Shown here piece after piece: positions 43,569 through 58,400 of a stretch of 64,000 nucleotides of DNA. The DNA is taken from assembly GCA_916613615.1 (NCBI GenBank), contig OU744730.1, positions 1 through 64,000 of the forward strand. Direction: 5' to 3'. Every line of letters starts with the position of its first letter. Within the stretch, counting starts at the first letter, position 1. The DNA is from Steromphala cineraria (lineage: Eukaryota > Mollusca > Gastropoda > Trochida > Trochidae). The notes below the pieces were generated by a model. It was not told the origin of the DNA. It ran no database searches and saw only the letters and a program-made list of their open reading frames with translations. A program made the position numbers and the translations under genes.

Positions 43569-45637
43569 ATGCAAAGCCTATATCTGTATAACCTAAATTC
43601 AGATTTTGCAATATACGTCAAAATAAAAGGTCTTAGAAATCTATTTATGCGTATCTCTACATGCTCGCTACACCTTTACGAACAGTTTCTGCCCATTTTT
43701 AATCAAAATTTTGAAAGTCATGTTTTTGGTAGAAAATGCAATGAATGTCTGTGAAGGGTTCCCTCCCTTGTTCACTTAACACTGGCCATTTTAAGTGAAA
43801 ATAAAAGGTCTTAAAAATAATTTTTTGCAAATCTCTACATGCTTGGTACACCTTTAAGAACAGTTTCTGCCCATTTTCAATCAAAATATTGTAAGTCATG
43901 TTTTTGATGAAAAATGCCAGGCCTATATCTGTATAACCTAAATTCAGATTTTTCAATATACGTCAAAATAAAAGGTCTTAGAAATCAATTTGTGCGTATC
44001 TCTACATGCTCGCTACACCTTTACGAACAGTTTCTGCCCATTTTTAATCAAAAATTTGAAAGTCATGTTTTTGGTAGAAAATGCAATGAATGTCTGTGGA
44101 GGGTTCCCTCCCTTGTTCACTTAACACTGGTCATTTTAAGTGAAAATAAAAGGTCTTAAAAATCATTTTTTGCAAATCTCTACATGCTTGGTACACCTTT
44201 AAGAACAGTTTCTGCCCATTTTCAATCAAAATATTGAAAGTCATGTTTTTGATGAAAAGTGCCAGGCCTATATCTGTATAACCTAAATTCAGATTTTCAA
44301 TATACGTCAAAATAAAAGGTCTTAGAAATCAATTTGTGCGTATCTCTACATGCTCGCTACACCTTTATGAACAGTTTCTGCCCATTTTTAATCAAAATTT
44401 TGAAAGTCATGTTTTTGGTAGAAAATGCAATGAATGTCTGTGAAGGGTTCCCTCCCTTGTTCACTTAACACTGGCCATTTTAAGTGAAAATAAAAGGTCT
44501 AAAAAATCATTTTTTGCAAATCTCTACATGCTTGGTACACCTTTAAGAACAGTTCCTGCCCATTTTCAATCAAAATATTGAAAGTCATGTTTTTGATGAA
44601 AAATGCCAGGCCTATATCTGTATAACCTAAATTCAGATTTTTCAATATACGTCAAAATAAAAGGTCTTAGAAATCAATTTGTGCATATCTCTACATGCTC
44701 GCTACACCTTTACGAACAGTTTCTGCCCATTTTTAATCAAAATTTTGAAAGTCATGTTTTTGGTAGAAAATGCAATGAATGTCTGTGAAGGGTTCCCTCC
44801 CTTGTTCACTTAACACTGGTCATTTTAAGTGAAAATAAAAGGTCTTAAAAATCATTTTTTGCAAATCTCTACATGCTTGGTACACCTTTAAGAACAGTTT
44901 CTGCCCATTTTCAATCAAAATATTGAAAGTCATGTTTTTGATGAAAAATGCCAGGCCTATATCTGTATAACCTTAATTCAGATTTTTCAATATACGTCAA
45001 AATAAAAGGTCTTAGAAATCAATTTGTGCGTATCTCTACATGCTCGCTACACCTTTACGAACAGTTTCTGCCCATTTTTAATCAAAATTTTGAAAGTCAT
45101 GTTTTTGGTAGAAAATGCAATGAATGTCTGTGAAGGGTTCCCTCCCTTGTTCACTTAACACTGGTCATTTTAAGTGAAAATAAAAGGTCTTAAAAATAAT
45201 TTTTTGCAAATCTCTACATGCTTGGTACACCTTTAAGAACAGTTTCTGCCCATTTTCAATCAAAATATTGAAAGTCATGTTTTTGATGAAAAGTGCCAGG
45301 CCTATATCTGTATAACCTAAATTCAGATTTTTCAATATACGTCAAAATAAAAGGTCTTAGAAATCAATTTGTGCGTATCTCTACATGCTCGCTACACCTT
45401 TATGAACAGTTTCTGCCCATTTTTAATCAAAATTTTGAAAGTCATGTTTTTGGTAGAAAATGCAATGAATGTCTGTGAAGGGTTCCCTCCCTTGTTCACT
45501 TAACACTGGCCATTTTAAGTGAAAATAAAAGGTCTAAAAAATCATTTTTTGCAAATCTCTACATGCTTGGTACACCTTTAAGAACAGTTCCTGCCCATTT
45601 TCAATCAAAATATTGAAAGTCATGTTTTTGATGAAAA

Positions 45638-47015
45638 ATGCAAAGCCTATATCTGTATAACCTAAATTCAGATTTTTCAATATACGTCAATATAAAAGGT
45701 ATTAGAAATCAATTTGTGCATATCTCTACATGCTCGCTACACCTTTACGAACAGTTTCTGCCCATTTTTAATCAAAATTTTGAAAGTCATGTTTTTGGTA
45801 GAAAATGCAATGAATGTCTGTGAAGGGTTCCCTCCCTTGTTCACTTAACACTGGTCATTTTAAGTGAAAATAAAAGGTCTTAAAAATCATTTTTGCAAAT
45901 CTCTACATGCTTGGTACACCTTTAAGAACAGTTTCTGCCCATTTTCAATCAAAATATTGAAAGTCATGTTTTTGATGAAAAATGCCAGGCCTATATCTGT
46001 ATAACCTAAATTCAGATTTTTCAATATACGTCAAAATAAAAGGTCTTAGAAATCAATTTGTGCGTATCTCTACATGCTCGCTTCACCTTTACGAACAGTT
46101 TCTGCCCATTTTTAATCAAAATTTTGAAAGTCATGTTTTTGGTAGAAAATGCAATGAATGTCTGTGAAGGGTTCCCTCCCTTGTTCACTTAACACTGGTC
46201 ATTTTAAGTGAAAATAAAAGGTCTTATAAATCATTTTTTGCAAATCTCTACATGCTTGGTACACCTTTAAGAACAGTTCCTGCCCATTTTCAATCAAAAT
46301 ATTGAAAGTCATGTTTTTGATGAAAAATGCAAAGCCTATATCTGTATAACCTAAATTCAGATTTTTCAATATACGTCATTATAAAAGGTATTAGAAATCA
46401 ATTTGTGCATATCTCTACATGCTCGCTACACCTTTACGAACAGTTTCTGCCCATTTTTAATCAAAATTTTGAAAGTCATGTTTTTGGTAGAAAATGCAAT
46501 GAATGTCTGTGAAGGGTTCCCTCCCTTGTTCACTTAACACTGGTCATTTTAAGTGAAAATAAAAGGTCTTAAAAATCATTTTTGCAAATCTCTACATGCT
46601 TGGTACACCTTTAAGAACAGTTTCTGCCCATTTTCAATCAAAATATTGAAAGTCATGTTTTTGATGAAAAATGCCAGGCCTATATCTGTATAACCTAAAT
46701 TCAGATTTTTCAATATACGTCAAAATAAAAGGTCTTAGAAATCAATTTGTGCGTATCTCTACATGCTCCCTACACCTTTACGAACAGTTTCTGCCCATTT
46801 TTAATCAAAATTTTGAAAGTCATGTTTTTGGTAGAAAATGCAATGAATGTCTGTGAAGGGTTCCCTCCCTTGTTCACTTAACACTGGTCATTTTAAGTGA
46901 AAATAAAAGGTCTTATAAATCATTTTTTGCAAATCTCTACATGCTTGGTACACCTTTAAGAACAGTTTCTGCCCATTTTCAATCAAAATATTGAAAGTCA
47001 TGTTTTTGATGAAAA
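45638..47015. repeat. Second two-unit tandem duplication inside the satellite
   Basis: Units at 45638 and 45982 are repeated at 46327 and 46671. Each pair is 689 bp because both carry the same one-base loss in the T-run of AAAATCATTTTTGCAAAT, a shared indel that marks common descent. Confidence 0.85.
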
Positions 47016-48738
47016 ATGCCAGGCCTATATCTGTATAACCTAAATTCAGATTTTTCAATATACGTCAAAATAAAAGGTCTTAGAAATCAATTTGTGCGTA
47101 TCTCTACATGCTCGCTACACCTTTACGAACAGTTTCTGCCCATTTTTAATCAAAATTTTGAAAGTCATGTTTTTGGTAGAAAATGCAATGAATGTCTGTG
47201 AAGGGTTCCCTCCCTTGTTCACTTAACACTGGTCATTTTAAGTGAAAATAAAAGGTCTTAAAAATCATTTTTTGCAAATCTCTACATGCTTGGTACACCT
47301 TTAAGAACAGTTTCTGCCCATTTTCAATCAAAATATTGAAAGTCTTGTTTTTGATGAAAAATGCCAGGCCTATATCTGTATAACCTAAATTCAGATTTTT
47401 CAATATACGTCAAAATAAAAGGTCTTAGAAATCAATTTGTGCGTATCTCTACATGCTCGCTACACCTTTACGAACAGTTTCTGCCCATTTTTAATCAAAA
47501 TTTTGAAAGTCATGTTTTTGGTAGAAAATGCAATGAATGTCTGTGAAGGGTTCCCTCCCTTGTTCACTTAACACTGGTCATTTTAAGTGAAAATAAAAGG
47601 TCTTAAAAATCATTTTTTGCAAATCTCTACATGCTTGGTACACCTTTAAGAACAGTTTCTGCCCATTTTCAATCAAAATATTGAAAGTCATGTTTTTGAT
47701 GAAAAATGCAAAGCCTATATCTGTATAACCTAAATTCAGATTTTTCAATATACGTCAAAATAAAAGGTCTTAGAAATCTATTTATGCGTATCTCTACATG
47801 CTCGCTACACCTTTACGAACAGTTTCTGCCCATTTTTAATCAAAATTTTGAAAGTCATGTTTTTGGTAGAAAATGCAATGAATGTCTGTGAAGGGTTCCC
47901 TCCCTTGTTCACTTAACACTGGTCATTTTAAGTGAAAATAAAAGGTCTTAAAAATCATTTTTTGCAAATCTCTTCATGCTTGGTACACCTTTAAGAACAG
48001 TTTCTGCCCATTTTCAATCAAAATATTGAAAGTCATGTTTTTGATGAAAAATGCCAGGCCTATATCTGTATAACCTAAATTCAGATTTTTCAATATACGT
48101 CAAAATAAAAGGTCTTAGAAATCAATTTGTGCGTATCTCTACATGCTCACTACACCTTTACGAACAGTTTCTGCCCATTTTTAATCAAAATTTTGAAAGT
48201 CATGTTTTTGGTAGAAAATGCAATGAATGTCTGTGAAGGGTTCCCTCCCTTGTTCACTTAACACTGGTCATTTTAAGTGAAAATAAAAGGTCTTAAAAAT
48301 CATTTTTTGCAAATCTCTACATGCTTGGTACACCTTTAAGAACAGTTTCTGCCCATTTTCAATCAAAATATTGAAAGTCATGTTTTTGATGAAAAATGCA
48401 AAGCCTATATCTGTATAACCTAAATTCAGATTTTTCAATATGTCAAAATAAAAGGTCTTAGAAATCTATTTATGCGTATCTCTACATGCTCGCTACACCT
48501 TTACGAACAGTTTCTGCCCATTTTTAATCAAAATTTTGAAAGTCATGTTTTTGGTAGAAAATGCAATGAATGTCTGTGAAGGGTTCCCTCCCTTGTTCAC
48601 TTAACACTGCTCATTTTAAGTGAAAATAAAAGGTCTTAAAAATCATTTTTTGCAAATCTCTACATGCTTGGTACACCTTTAAGAACAGTTTCTGCCCATT
48701 TTCAATCAAAATATTGAAAGTCATGTTTTTGATGAAAA

Positions 48739-51498
48739 ATTCAAAGCCTATATCTGTATAACCTAAATTCAGATTTTTCAATATACGTCAAAATAAAAGG
48801 TCTTAGAAATCAATTTGTGCGTATCTCTACATGCTCGCTACACCTTTACGAACAGTTTCTGCCCATTTTTAATCAAAATTTTGAAAGTCATGTTTTTGGT
48901 AGAAAATGCAATGAATGTCTGTGAAGGGTTCCCTCCCTTGTTCACTTAACACTGGTCATTTTAAGTGAAAATAAAAGGTCTTAAAAATCATTTTTTGCAA
49001 ATCTCTACATGCTTGGTACACCTTTAAGAACAGTTTCTGCCCATTTTCAATCAAAATATTGAAAGTCATGTTTTTGATGAAAAATGCAAAGCCTATATCT
49101 GTATAACCTAAATTCAGATTTTTCAATATACGTCAAAATAAAAGGTCTTAGAAATCTATTTATGCGTATCTCTACATGCTCGCTACACCTTTACGAACAG
49201 TTTCTGCCCATTTTTAATCAAAATTTTGAAAGTCATGTTTTTGGTAGAAAATGCAATGAATGTCTGTGAAGGGTTCCCTCCCTTGTTCACTTAACACTGC
49301 TCATTTTAAGTGAAAATAAAAGGTCTTAAAAATAATTTTTTGCAAATCTCTACATGCTTGGTACACCTTTAAGAACAGTTTCTGCCCATTTTCAATCAAA
49401 ATATTGAAAGTCATGTTTTTTATGAAAAATGCCAGGCCTATATCTGTATAACCTAAATTCAGATTTCTCGATATACGTCAAAATAAAAGGTCTTAGAAAT
49501 CAATTTGTGCGTATCTCTACATGCTCGCTACACCTTTACGAACACTTTCTGCCCATTTTTAATCAAAATTTTGAAAGTCATGTTTTTGGTAGAAAATGCA
49601 ATGAATGTCTGTGAAGGGTTCCCTCCCTTGTTCACTTAACACTGGTCATTTTAAGTGAAAATAAAAGGTCTTAAAAATAATTGTTTGCAAATCTCTACAT
49701 GCTTGGTACACCTTTAAAAACAGTTTCTGCCCATTTTCAATCAAAATATTGAAAGTCATGTTTTTAATGAAAAATGCAAAGCCTATATCTGTGTAACCTA
49801 AATTCAGATTTTTCAATATACGTCAAAATAAAAGGTCTTAGAAATCAATTTGTGCGTATCTCTACATGCTCGCTACACATTTACGAACAGTTTCTGCCCA
49901 TTTTTAATCAAAATTTTGAAAGTCATGTTTTTGGTAGAAAATGCAATGAATGTCTGTGAAGGGTTCCCTCCCTTGTTCACTTAACACAGCTCATTTTAAG
50001 TGAAAATAAAAGGTCTTAAAAATCATTTTTTGCAAATCTCTACATGCTTGGTACACCTTTAAGAACAGTTTCTGCCCATTTTCAATCAAAATATTGAAAG
50101 TCATGTTTTTGATGAAAAATTCAAAGCCTATATCTGTATAACCTAAATTCAGATTTTTCAATATACGTCAAAATAAAAGGTCTTAGAAATCAATTTGTGC
50201 GTATCTCTACATGCTCGCTACACCTTTACGAACAGTTTCTGCCCATTTTTAATCAAAATTTTGAAAGTCATGTTTTTGGTAGAAAATGCAATGAATGTCT
50301 GTGAAGGGTTCCCTCCCTTGTTCACTTAACACTGGTCATTTTAAGTGAAAATAAAAGGTCTTAAAAATCATTTTTTGCAAATCTCTACATGCTTGGTACA
50401 CCTTTAAGAACAGTTTCTGCCCATTTTCAATCAAAATATTGAAAGTCATGTTTTTGATGAAAAATGCAAAGCCTATATCTGTATAACCTAAATTCAGATT
50501 TTTCAATATACGTCAAAATAAAAGGTCTTAGAAATCTATTTATGCGTATCTCTACATGCTCGCTACACCTTTACGAACAGTTTCTGCCCATTTTTAATCA
50601 AAATTTTGAAAGTCATGTTTTTGGTAGAAAATGCAATGAATGTCTGTGAAGGGTTCCCTCCCTTGTTCACTTAACACTGCTCATTTTAAGTGAAAATAAA
50701 AGGTCTTAAAAATAATTTTTTGCAAATCTCTACATGCTTGGTACACCTTTAAGAACAGTTTCTGCCCATTTTCAATCAAAATATTGAAAGTCATGTTTTT
50801 GATGAAAAATGCCAGGCCTATATCTGTATAACCTAAATTCAGATTTCTCGATATACGTCAAAATAAAAGGTCTTAGAAATCAATTTGTGCGTATCTCTAC
50901 ATGCTCGCTACACCTTTACGAACACTTTCTGCCCATTTTTAATCAAAATTTTGAAAGTCATGTTTTTGGTAGAAAATGCAATGAATGTCTGTGAAGGGTT
51001 CCCTCCCTTGTTCACTTAACACTGGTCATTTTAAGTGAAAATAAAAGGTCTTAAAAATAATTGTTTGCAAATCTCTACATGCTTGGTACACCTTTAAAAA
51101 CAGTTTCTGCCCATTTTCAATCAAAATATTGAGAGTCATGTTTTTAATGAAAAATGCAAAGCCTATATCTGTGTAACCTAAATTCAGATTTTTCAATATA
51201 CGTCAAAATAAAAGGTCTTAGAAATCAATTTGTGCGTATCTCTACATGCTCGCTACACATTTACGAACAGTTTCTGCCCATTTTTAATCAAAATTTTGAA
51301 AGTCATGTTTTTGGTAGAAAATGCAATGAATGTCTGTGAAGGGTTCCCTCCCTTGTTCACTTAACACTGGTCATTTTAAGTGAAAATAAAAGGTCTTAAA
51401 AATCATTTTTTGCAAATCTCTACATGCTTGGTACACCTTTAAGAACAGTTTCTGCCCATTTTCAATCAAAATATTGAAAGTCATGTTTTTGATGAAAA
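48739..51498. repeat. Four-unit (1,380 bp) tandem duplication inside the satellite
   Basis: 48739-50118 and 50119-51498 share a series of rare variants at a constant 1,380 bp offset: AAAAATTCAAAGCC, ATCTATTTATGCGT in the next unit, ATTTCTCGATATACG with CGAACACTTTCTGC in the third, and CTGTGTAACC with CTACACATTTACG in the fourth. A few later point changes distinguish the copies (for example GAAAGTC against GAGAGTC near 51132). Confidence 0.93.
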
Positions 51499-52430
51499 AT
51501 GCAAAGCCTATATCTGTATAACCTAAATTCAGATTTTTCAATATACGTCAAAATAAAAGGTCTTAGAAATCTATTTATGCGTATCTCTACATGCTCGCTA
51601 CACCTTTACGAACAGTTTCTGCCCATTTTTAATCAAAATTTTGAAAGTCATGTTTTTGGTAGAAAATGCAATGAATGTCTGTGAAGGGTTCCCTCCCTTG
51701 TTCACTTAACACTGGTCATTTTAAGTGAAAATAAAAGGTCTTAAAAATCATTTTTTGCAAATCTCTACATGCTTGGTACACCTTTAAGAACAGTTTCTGC
51801 CCATTTTCAATCAAAATATTGAAAGTCATGTTTTTGATGAAAAATGCAAAGCCTATATCTGTATAACCTAAATTCAGATTTTTCAATATACGTCAAAATA
51901 AGAGGTCTTAGAAATCTATTTATGCGTATCTCTACATGCTCGCTACACCTTTACGAACAGTTTCTGCCCATTTTTAATCAAAATTTTGAAAGTCATGTTT
52001 TTGGTAGAAAATGCAATGAATGTCTGTGAAGGGTTCCCTCCCTTGTTCACTTAACACTGGCCATTTTAAGTGAAAATAAAAGGTCTTAAAAATCATTTTT
52101 TGCAAATCTCTACATGCTTGGTACACCTTTAAGAACAGTTTCTGCCCATTTTCAATCAAAATATTGTAAGTCATGTTTTTGATGAAAAATGCCAGGCCTA
52201 TATCTGTATAACCTAAATTCAGATTTTTCAATATACGTCAAAATAAAAGGTCTTAGAAATCAATTTGTGCGTATCTCTACATGCTCGCTACACCTTTACG
52301 AACAGTTTCTGCCCATTTTTAATCACAATTTTGAAAGTCATGTTTTTGGTAGAAAATGCAATGAATGTCTGTGAAGGGTTCCCTCCCTTGTTCACTTAAC
52401 ACTGGTCATTTTAAGTGAAAATAAAAGGTC

Positions 52431-55400
52431 TTAAAAATCTTTTTTTGCAAATCTCTACATGCTTGGTACACCTTTAAGAACAGTTTCTGCCCATTTTCAA
52501 TCAAAATATTGAAAGTCATGTTTTTGATGAAAAGTGCCAGGCCTATATCTGTATAACCTAAATTCAGATTTTTCAATATACGTCAAAATAAAAGGTCTTA
52601 GAAATCAATTTGTGCGTATCTCTACATGCTCGCTACACCTTTATGAACAGTTTCTGCCCATTTTTAATCAAAATTTTGAAAGTCATGTTTTTGGTAGAAA
52701 ATGCAATGAATGTCTGTGAAGGGTTCCCTCCCTTGTTCACTTAACACTGGCCATTTTAAGTGAAAATAAAAGGTCTAAAAAATCATTTTTTGCAAATCTC
52801 TACATGCTTGGTACACCTTTAAGAACAGTTTCTGCCCATTTTCAATCAAAATATTGAAAGTCATGTTTTTGATGAAAAATGCCAGGCCTATATCTGTATA
52901 ACCTAAATTCAGATTTTTCAATATACGTCAAAATAAAAGGTCTTAGAAATCAATTTGTGCGTATCTCTACATGCTCGCTACACCTTTACGAACAGTTTCT
53001 GCCCATTTTTAATCAAAATTTTGAAAGTCATGTTTTTGGTAGAAAATGCAATGAATGTCTGTGAAGGGTTCCCTCCCTTGTTCACTTAACACTGGTCATT
53101 TTAAGTGAAAATAAAAGGTCTTAAAAATCATTTTTTGCAAATCTCTACATGCTTGGTACACCTTTAAGAACAGTTTCTGCCCATTTTCAATCAAAATATT
53201 GAAAGTCATGTTTTTGATGAAAAATGCCAGGCCTATATCTGTATAACCTAAATTCAGATTTTTCAATATACGTCAAAATAAAAGGTCTTAGAAATCAATT
53301 TGTGCGTATCTCTACATGCTCGCTACACCTTTACGAACAGTTTCTGCCCATTTTTAATCAAAATTTTGAAAGTCATGTTTTTGGTAGAAAATGCAATGAA
53401 TGTCTGTGAAGGGTTCCCTCCCTTGTTCACTTAACACTGGTCATTTTAAGTGAAAATAAAAGGTCTTAAAAATCATTTTTTGCAAATCTCTACATGCTTG
53501 GTACACATTTAAGAACAGTTTCTGCCCATTTTCAATCAAAATATTGAAAGTCATGTTTTTGATGAAAAATGCCAGGCCTATATCTGTATAACCTAAATTC
53601 AGATTTTTCAATATACGTCAAAATAAAAGGTCTTAGAAATCAATTTGTGCGTATCTCTACATGCTCGCTACACCTTTATGAACAGTTTCTGCCCATTTTT
53701 AATCAAAATTTTGAAAGTCATGTTTTTGGTAGAAAATGCAATGAATGTCTGTGAAGGGTTCCCTCCCTTGTTCACTTAACACTGGCCATTTTAAGTGAAA
53801 ATAAAAGGTCTAAAAAATCATTTTTTGCAAATCTCTACATGCTTGGTACACCTTTAAGAACAGTTTCTGCCCATTTTCAATCAAAATATTGAAAGTCATG
53901 TTTTTGATGAAAAATGCCAGGCCTATATCTGTATAACCTAAATTCAGATTTTTCAATATACGTCAAAATAAAAGGTCTTAGAAATCAATTTGTGCGTATC
54001 TCTACATGCTCGCTACACCTTTACGAACAGTTTCTGCCCATTTTTAATCAAAATTTTGAAAGTCATGTTTTTGGTAGAAAATGCAATGAATGTCTGTGAA
54101 GGGTTCCCTCCCTTGTTCACTTAACACTGGTCATTTTAAGTGAAAATAAAAGGTCTTAAAAATCATTTTTTGCAAATCTCTACATGCTTGGTACACCTTT
54201 AAGAACAGTTTCTGCCCATTTTCAATCAAAATATTGAAAGTCATGTTTTTGATGAAAAATGCCAGGCCTATATCTGTATAACCTAAATTCAGATTTTTCA
54301 ATATACGTCAAAATAAAAGGTCTTAGAAATCAATTTGTGCATATCTCTACATGCTCGCTACACATTTACGAACAGTTTCTGCCCATTTTTAATCAAAATT
54401 TTGAAAGTCATGTTTTTGGTAGAAAATGCAATGAATGTCTGTGAAGGGTTCCCTCCCTTGTTCACTTAACACTGGTCATTTTAAGTGAAAATAAAAGGTC
54501 TTAAAAATCATTTTTTGCAAATCTCTACATGCTTGGTACACCTTTAAGAACAGATTCTGCCCATTTTCAATCAAAATATTGAAAGTCATGTTTTTGATGA
54601 AAAATGCCAGGCCTATATCTGTATAACCTAAATTCAGATTTTTCAATATACGTCAAAATAAAAGGTCTTAGAAATCAATTTGTGCGTATCTCTACATGCT
54701 CGCTACACCTTTACGAACAGTTTCTGCCCATTTTTAATCAAAATTTTGAAAGTCATGTTTTTGGTAGAAAATGCAATGAATGTCTGTGAAGGGTTCCCTC
54801 CCTTGTTCACTTAACACTGGTCATTTTAAGTGAAAATAAAAGGTCTTAAAAATCATTTTTTGCAAATCTCTACATGCTTGGTACACATTTAAGAACAGTT
54901 TCTGCCCATTTTCAATCAAAATATTGAAAGTCATGTTTTTGATGAAAAATGCCAGGCCTATATCTGTATAACCTAAATTCAGATTTTTCAATATACGTCA
55001 AAATAAAAGGTCTTAGAAATCAATTTGTGCGTATCTCTACATGCTCGCTACACCTTTATGAACAGTTTCTGCCCATTTTTAATCAAAATTTTGAAAGTCA
55101 TGTTTTTGGTAGAAAATGCAATGAATGTCTGTGAAGGGTTCCCTCCCTTGTTCACTTAACACTGGCCATTTTAAGTGAAAATAAAAGGTCTAAAAAATCA
55201 TTTTTTGCAAATCTCTACATGCTTGGTACACCTTTAAGAACAGTTTCTGCCCATTTTCAATCAAAATATTGAAAGTCATGTTTTTGATGAAAAATGCCAG
55301 GCCTATATCTGTATAACCTAAATTCAGATTTTTCAATATACGTCAAAATAAAAGGTCTTAGAAATCAATTTGTGCGTATCTCTACATGCTCGCTACACCT

Positions 55401-58400
55401 TTACGAACAGTTTCTGCCCATTTTTAATCAAAATTTTGAAAGTCATGTTTTTGGTAGAAAATGCAATGAATGTCTGTGAAGGGTTCCCTCCCTTGTTCAC
55501 TTAACACTGGTCATTTTAAGTGAAAATAAAAGGTCTTAAAAATCATTTTTTGCAAATCTCTACATGCTTGGTACACCTTTAAGAACAGTTTCTGCCCATT
55601 TTCAATCAAAATATTGAAAGTCATGTTTTTGATGAAAAATGCCAGGCCTATATCTGTATAACCTAAATTCAGATTTTTCAATATACGTCAAAATAAAAGG
55701 TCTTAGAAATCAATTTGTGCATATCTCTACATGCTCGCTACACATTTACGAACAGTTTCTGCCCATTTTTAATCAAAATTTTGAAAGTCATGTTTTTGGT
55801 AGAAAATGCAATGAATGTCTGTGAAGGGTTCCCTCCCTTGTTCACTTAACACTGGTCATTTTAAGTGAAAATAAAAGGTCTTAAAAATCATTTTTTGCAA
55901 ATCTCTACATGCTTGGTACACCTTTAAGAACAGTTTCTGCCCATTTTCAATCAAAATATTGAAAGTCATGTTTTTGATGAAAAATGCAAAGCCTATATCT
56001 GTATAACCTAAATTCAGATTTTTCAATATACGTCAAAATAAAAGGTCTTAGAAATCAATTTGTGCATATCTCTACATGCTCGCTACACCTTTACGAACAG
56101 TTTCTGCCCATTTTTAATCAAAATTTTGAAAGTCATGTTTTTGGTAGAAAATGCAATGAATGTCTGTGAAGGGTTCCCTCCCTTGTTCACTTAACACTGG
56201 TCATTTTAAGTGAAAATAAAAGGTCTTAAAAATCATTTTTTGCAAATCTCTACATGCTTGGTACACCTTTAAGAACAGTTTCTGCCCATTTTCAATCAAA
56301 ATATTGAAAGTCATGTTTTTGATGAAAAATGCCAGGCCTATATCTGTATAACCTAAATTCAGATTTTTCAATATACGTCAAAATAAAAGGTCTTAGAAAT
56401 CAATTTGTGCGTATCTCTACATGCTCGCTACACCTTTACGAACAGTTTCTGCCCATTTTTAATCAAAATTTTGAAAGTCATGTTTTTGGTAGAAAATGCA
56501 ATGAATGTCTGTGAAGGGTTCCCTCCCTTGTTCACTTAACACTGGTCATTTTAAGTGAAAATAAAAGGTCTTAAAAATCATTTTTTGCAAATCTCTACAT
56601 GCTTGGTACACCTTTAAGAACAGTTTCTGCCCATTTTCAATCAAAATATTGAAAGTCATGTTTTTGATGAAAAATGCCAGGCCTACACCTGTATAACCTA
56701 AATTCAGATTTTTCAATATACGTCAAAATAAAAGGTCTTAGAAATCAATTTGTGCATATCTCTACATGCTCGCTACACCTTTACGAACAGTTTCTGCCCA
56801 TTTTTAATCAAAATTTTGAAAGTCATGTTTTTGGTAGAAAATGCAATGAATGTCTGTGAAGGGTTCCCTCCCTTGTTCACTTAACACTGCTCATTTTAAG
56901 TGAAAATAAAAGGTCTTAAAAATCATTTTTTGCAAATCTCTACATGCTTGGTACACCTTTAAGAACAGTTTCTGCCCATTTTCAATCAAAATATTGAAAG
57001 TCATGTTTTTGATGAAAAATGCCAGGCCTATATCTGTACAACCTAAATTCAGATTTTTCAATATACGTCAAAATAAAAGGTCTTAGAAATCAATTTGTGC
57101 GTATCTCTACATGCTCGCTACACCTTTATGAACAGTTTCTGCCCATTTTTAATCAAAATTTTGAAAGTCATGTTTTTGGTAGAAAATGCAATGAATGTCT
57201 GTGAAGGGTTCCCTCCCTTGTTCACTTAACACTGGCCATTTTAAGTGAAAATAAAAGGTCTAAAAAATCATTTTTTGCAAATCTCTACATGCTTGGTACA
57301 CCTTTAAGAACAGTTCCTGCCCATTTTCAATCAAAATATTGAAAGTCATGTTTTTGATGAAAAATGCAAAGCCTATATCTGTATAACCTAAATTCAGATT
57401 TTTCAATATACGTCAAAATAAAAGGTATTAGAAATCAATTTGTGCATATCTCTACATGCTCGCTACACCTTTACGAACAGTTTCTGCCCATTTTTAATCA
57501 AATTTTGAAAGTCATGTTTTTGGTAGAAAATGCAATGAATGTCTGTGAAGGGTTCCCCCCCTTGTTCACTTAACACTGGTCATTTTAAGTGAAAATAAAA
57601 GGTCTTAAAAATAATTTTTTGCAAATCTCTACATGCTTGGTACACCTTTAAGAACAGTTTCTGCCCATTTTCAATCAAAATATTGAAAGTCATGTTTTTG
57701 ATGAAAAATGCAAAGCCTATATCTGTATAACCTAAATTCAGATTTTTCAATATACGTCAAAATAAAAGGTCTTAGAAATCAATTTGTGCATATCTCTACA
57801 TGCTCGCTACACCTTTACGAACAGTTTCTGCCCATTTTTAATCAAAATTTTGAAAGTCATGTTTTTGGTAGAAAATGCAATGAATGTCTGTGAAGGGTTC
57901 CCTCCCTTGTTCACTTAACACTGGTCATTTTAAGTGAAAATAAAAGGTCTTAAAAATCATTTTTTGCAAATCTCTACATGCTTGGTACACCTTTAAGAAC
58001 AGTTTCTGCCCATTTTCAATCAAAATATTGAAAGTCATGTTTTTGATGAAAAATGCCAGGCCTATATCTGTATAACCTAAATTCAGATTTTTCAATATAC
58101 GTCAAAATAAAAGGTCTTAGAAATCAATTTGTGCGTATCTCTACATGCTCGCTACACCTTTACGAACAGTTTCTGCCCATTTTTAATCAAAATTTTGAAA
58201 GTCATGTTTTTGGTAGAAAATGCAATGAATGTCTGTGAAGGGTTCCCTCCCTTGTTCACTTAACACTGGTCATTTTAAGTGAAAATAAAAGGTCTTAAAA
58301 ATCTTTTTTTGCAAATCTCTACATGCTTGGTACACCTTTAAGAACAGTTTCTGCCCATTTTCAATCAAAATATTGAAAGTCATGTTTTTGATGAAAAGTG

